This document shows, one piece after another, positions 62,301 through 64,000 of a DNA stretch of 64,000 nt (within the stretch, counting starts at the first letter, position 1; each line of letters starts with the position of its first letter). The position numbers and the translations under genes were made by a program. The notes beneath the pieces were generated by a model that ran no database searches, was not told the DNA's origin, and saw nothing but the letters and a program-made list of their open reading frames with translations. The DNA is from Bartonella henselae str. Houston-1 (GTDB lineage Bacteria > Pseudomonadota > Alphaproteobacteria > Rhizobiales > Rhizobiaceae): NCBI RefSeq assembly GCF_000046705.1, contig NC_005956.1, positions 62,001 through 126,000 on the forward strand, written 5' to 3'.

Positions 62301-64000
62301 CGCAAAGAATAATCAATATGGGAGGGAACAAGCGTTTGTAATACACCTAAAATTGGTGAGATAAAGAGGCTAAACAGCAAGAATATTTGCCAAATGATTG
62401 CACTCTTTAACGGTAAAAAAGACCATCCTGCAATTGCTGCAATCAACCACATAAGTGGTGTAAGAGAACGGCGCAGATTGTCTTGGATTTTCCAACGTGT
62501 AATGGCGCTAATTCGACAGCAAGAAAAGAGATAAGGGAGGAGTTGCCAATCACCGCGAGTCCAACGATGATAGCGCGCAACATCAACCTTATAGGCTATT
62601 GGATAATCCTCAATCACTTCTACATTACTTACTAAAGCTGTACGGGCATATCCTCCTTCCAACAGATCATGACTGAGAACGGTATTTTCTTTAATTTTGC
62701 CATTGAGTGCTTTTTCAAAGGCATCAATGTTATAAAGGCCTTTTCCGACAAAAGTTCCTTCTCCCAAAAGATCTTGATAGGTATCAGAAACAGCAAAGAC
62801 ATAAGGATCAATGCCACGATTGGTAGAAAACACCCGTTGCAGAATTGATGTTTCTTTTCCTGTTGTAAGAGACGGTGTAATACGGGGTTGCAAAATGCTA
62901 TAGCCTTTTACAATCTTCCCATTTTGTGGGTCGAAAATCGGCTGATTAAGCGGATGGTTAAGCTTTCCAACAAGTTTTGTGACACTTTCAGGAGTAAGGC
63001 GTGTATCTGCATCCAGGGTCATTACAAAACGACAATCTATGGGAAGATGTGGATTTGGGGGATAAAAGCTGGTGTTTTGATCACCTCTTAATAACAGATT
63101 GAGTTCATGAAGCTTACCACGTTTGCGTTCCCATCCCATCCAGCATTTTTCGCTAGGGTTATAGAGGCGCCGGCGGTGTAAAAGGAAAAAGACGGGGAGA
63201 TTATCACGGTGATAACGGCGATTGAGTTCATCGATACTTTTTTGCGCATAATGCAACAAGTTAAGATCATCTTGCGTTTGTTCAAAGGGAGCATCTACCC
63301 AGTCTGTGAGGAGAGCGAAATGAATGGCGCCTTTTGGGTTGGAAAGATAATGGACTTCAAGATTGTGCACTTGCTCGTCAATATAATTGCGTGATGTAAT
63401 GAGAGTAGGCACAACAACTATTGTACGTGCATGTTTCGGAATACCCTCTTTATATTCATAACCAATAAGTTGTTTTGAGGGGATAAACCACGAAACGACA
63501 GTGTTGAAAAAAGCAAAAGCAGCATCCATAGCAGGAAAAAGTGCTAATGTGGTAAAGAAAAGAGGCATCCATGGAGCTATGCCGGACCTTTGTAAGAGAG
63601 CGTAGATCGCAAGCAAAAGAGCAAGCGTTAAAAGAGAGACAGGAAGTGCAATGATTCTTATCTTTGCGCAACAAAAATATTCTTGCCACTTGATATGCAG
63701 AGGTGGAGTATAACTACAAACTTTTTCAAAGGCATAACGCCCATCATCGACTAGATACCATCCAACAGAGGAATTGTTATGATGAGAAGTATCTTGAGAG
63801 GAGGAATGCACCATTTTTACAGCTTTGCGTGCAATTTCTGACTCATTAAGAGGCGAAAAGCGTGCAATTTTTTCGATGACTTGTCGATAGATATTACGTG
63901 AGTGAGAATCAATTTCGGAAAAATCACTCTTTTCACGCAAAATGGAGTCTACAATACTGACAGTTTCAAACCATACTGTCCAATCAACATCATCAATGGC
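56324..64000 (-). CDS. ndvB: Cyclic beta-1,2-glucan synthase (5' partial)
   Basis: Giant inner-membrane enzyme (NdvB/ChvB/Cgs) that initiates, elongates and cyclises periplasmic beta-1,2-glucan. The frame is open to base 64000, so the start lies beyond the window; 2558 residues are visible of about 2850 in relatives. Order: transmembrane pair (about 115-180), GT84 glycosyltransferase with LDADTRLTP and RYHRWTRGDWQLLP, further membrane segments (about 510-720), glycoamylase-like domain with YGYYDSVDF and NYYAHHHGMS, then two GH94-related carbohydrate-binding/phosphorylase regions, with catalytic GGDWNDGMNLLG about 290 residues before the end. No stops or frameshifts. A TTG at 63940 is an internal codon, not a start. 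Confidence 0.95.
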   Translation of the reverse strand, partial: AIDDVDWTVWFETVSIVDSILREKSDFSEIDSHSRNIYRQVIEKIARFSPLNESEIARKAVKMVHSSSQDTSHHNNSSVGWYLVDDGRYAFEKVCSYTPPLHIKWQEYFCCAKIRIIALPVSLLTLALLLAIYALLQRSGIAPWMPLFFTTLALFPAMDAAFAFFNTVVSWFIPSKQLIGYEYKEGIPKHARTIVVVPTLITSRNYIDEQVHNLEVHYLSNPKGAIHFALLTDWVDAPFEQTQDDLNLLHYAQKSIDELNRRYHRDNLPVFFLLHRRRLYNPSEKCWMGWERKRGKLHELNLLLRGDQNTSFYPPNPHLPIDCRFVMTLDADTRLTPESVTKLVGKLNHPLNQPIFDPQNGKIVKGYSILQPRITPSLTTGKETSILQRVFSTNRGIDPYVFAVSDTYQDLLGEGTFVGKGLYNIDAFEKALNGKIKENTVLSHDLLEGGYARTALVSNVEVIEDYPIAYKVDVARYHRWTRGDWQLLPYLFSCCRISAITRWKIQDNLRRSLTPLMWLIAAIAGWSFLPLKSAIIWQIFLLFSLFISPILGVLQTLVPSHIDYSLRGKLQSIMNKTTLTGANIFLKTTFLAHSTYFMTDAIIRTLYRMTISKKHLLEWKTSAATKSISNSFGFYVLTMWPASLISILSLALLLFSHAPTSLIALPFGLAWFLSPLIAWFVSQPLTFPDTLNVSSEDKKTLRSIARRTWLYYATFVNAQSNYLPPDNFQEDPKPLVAQRTSPTNIGLYLLSVIAARDFGWISCKETITRIEYTLNSLAKMEKFRGHLYNWYATDTLKPLLPTYVSTVDSGNLAGHLMTLASALREWAEKPYVFLQNHREGLSDVHAILAEIFKEIPDNQPILRSLRQQIEECITNFDHCVNAFVEKSNITSSSITNLSLIAHDIVQLIDELHQKIQTTESAQTLSWAKCLVETCEAHHHDASNDYNTEQLCKKLNTLAVNARKIALDMEFDFLEHPERHLLSIGYNVQENKLDENCYDLLASEARLASFFAIAKGDIKCKHWFHLGRLLIPIGWRGALLSWSGSMFEYLMPSLVMHEPLGSLLDQTNRLIIHHQIQYARQRKLPWGISEAAFNARDHLMNYQYASFGVPRLGLQRGLSRNVVIAPYASLLAAQYTPAQAVNNLKRLRNFGALGTYGYYDSVDFTPSRIKTGEKYAVVRNYYAHHHGMSILAINNVIFQGRMRDHFHRDPAIEAVQLLLQERAPHQIPIIHTKVVNPVHNNSREFDDAPLRMITNPLLKPRATLLLSHGFYSIMLTANGSGYSRWHDYAITRFIPDPTEDQQGTLFFLRNTDNGRWWSVTGEPTRVVEEEAVSIFTDEKAEYRKMVDDIQSTLECVVISEGCGEGRRIKLINTTNKDRLIEVTSYGELALATMDADQAHPAFSRMFIETEIAEQGKTIFAKRRKRSPNDPEIHVAHFVTGTMDNIQETEAETDRSLFIGRGRSLHRPAAFDRNACFSNSQGCVLDPIISIRCRIKIPAHEKAELIFWTFAANAKETLHNHIKHYQQPNMFQQELSMAWTRSQVSLYQSGIQLREAMTYQKYATPLLYPDPIWRLSPKNLAKTLGKQSDLWPMSISGDLPICLLRLDNEGDITVLRELLKAHEYWRMRGLLVDLVILNEQAFSYIQDTKRAIEWVCESYRHHIHETDERQHIFILQRDQMNEQSFKVLLASARIILHAQNGSLSEQLKRLNESHFDLVTRNSHQGSHDKLNDKRRQISTQTEQSLFVSIGLISQQKSSTLPINGKDLQYWNGYGGFNHNNNYVIRLHGQTTTPHPWINVIANKSFGFHVSAEGALFTWANNSRDYQLTPWTNDPVSNRPGEALYIVDRLSLKRFSPISAVECNESVVYESCHGFGFSTFKSQHSEITLELTHTLDQKKPIRLSRLILKNEGKKSRSLRLYNYVEWVLGNIRTKYAPFLLPFYDSKRGAHFIQNPYHLEKSQQVAFLSASEIPTSTTTDRNEFIGLTGTVTHPHALRKADALSNRIEAGCDPCSALAYDIDLLPGQTKEIIFYLGCAENRQEAEKLLDQVRTNDFEILLTKQKQQWSDFVSPFQVKTPDPSFDIMVNHWLPYQIYACRMMARTAFYQASGAFGFRDQLQDSLSLLLLQPQLAREHLLNAAAHQFPEGDVQHWWLPDTNAGVRTHISDDIVWLAYATALYVNTTGDYEFLDTTIAFIEGAVLPVEQNDAYFRPTQSSKVATIYEHCALALDLAIRRSGQHGLPLILGGDWNDGMNLLGVQGKGESIWLGWFLGTTLQAFIPLAQKYRDNIRVKTWNAYLKRLKKSLEENGWDGAWYRRGYFDDGTPLGSKINDECKIDTIAQSWAVISQMASPERQKQAMASMLEYLCDKKSGLLRLFWPPFDKTTLEPGYIKGYPPGIRENGGQYTHGAIWSILALAEMGENDKAYALFSMINPITHGKNPEIYRVEPYVMAADIYAIEPRRGQGGWTWYTGSAGWFYRTAIEAILGIKRQADQLFLHPHLPSSWPKYEAKMKFHDAFYTITVKWGNTNMLYINGREYSDIYKGIKLKKIGKHEIICTLKS

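Noticed and set aside
63938..63940. TTG start for the glucan synthase
   Set aside because: The frame stays open through DVDWTVWFETVS to the window edge, and the visible protein is about 300 residues shorter than relatives, so the start is outside.
1..64000. tRNA, rRNA or CRISPR array
   Set aside because: No cloverleaf with CCA-type end, no rRNA-like stretch and no regularly spaced direct repeats were found in the spacers; computational scanning could still reveal a missed tRNA.

Overview
The window looks like a chromosome segment of a Bartonella species or a very close relative (Alphaproteobacteria, Rhizobiales). The case rests on AT-rich coding sequence with wide, gene-poor spacers; a ChvG/ChvI-type two-component pair followed by hprK, a mannose-type EIIA and HPr (the BatS/BatR locus of Bartonella); a very large cyclic beta-1,2-glucan synthase; the DUF1150-Hsp20 pair; and rhizobial gene blocks such as rdgB-hemW and truA-fmt-def. 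I recognise families and gene order only, so the species is not assigned. I found no rRNA, tRNA, CRISPR array or intact mobile element.

Layout. 1-6125: tamA (5' end outside the window) and tamB, outer-membrane assembly. 6126-8372: a decayed spacer with an integrase remnant and an IS5-family transposase remnant. 8373-18918: an ABC exporter, infC (very probably starting at ATT), an alpha/beta hydrolase, a YgjP-type metalloprotease, dapE, hemW, rdgB, hrcA, grpE and thpR. 19512-23387: the minus-strand cluster batR-batS-hprK-EIIA-HPr, a regulatory rather than sugar-transporting PTS beside an envelope or pH-sensing two-component system. 23828-29028: kbp, a copper chaperone, dnaK and dnaJ. 29029-32169: a 3.1-kb gene desert with two head-to-head integrase pseudogenes. 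32170-42511: argB, an EamA transporter, lepA, dapD, a LOG-family gene, truA-fmt-def, rmuC and a lipoprotein transglycosylase. 42512-43286: another decayed spacer. 43287-49247: DUF1150 gene, hsp20, nth, rpmI-rplT and pheS-pheT. 49537-53036: a sitABCD manganese/iron importer with a Fur-family-like palindrome upstream. 53037-54888: a candidate small RNA, a DUF454 gene and another integrase fragment. 54889-64000: pncB and most of the cyclic glucan synthase gene, which runs off the right edge.

How the genes work together. Most are housekeeping: translation (infC, lepA, rpmI, rplT, pheST, fmt, def, truA), heat-shock protein folding (hrcA, grpE, dnaK, dnaJ, hsp20, several with RpoH-like promoters), lysine/diaminopimelate synthesis (dapD, dapE), envelope assembly (tamAB, glucan synthase, transglycosylase) and metal handling (sitABCD, PCuAC).

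The accessory signal lies in the spacers. Remnants of one tyrosine-integrase family occur in four spacers, and a 37-bp module centred on a GATAAATTATC palindrome recurs six times, four times on one strand and twice on the other. Other points of interest are an 83-bp perfect inverted copy of part of hemW downstream of dapE, a 100-bp near-perfect inverted repeat between two integrase pseudogenes, a candidate terminator-ended small RNA after sitD, and an orphan 20-bp hairpin. I see no clearly new multi-gene system; these spacer elements are the best candidates for something undescribed.
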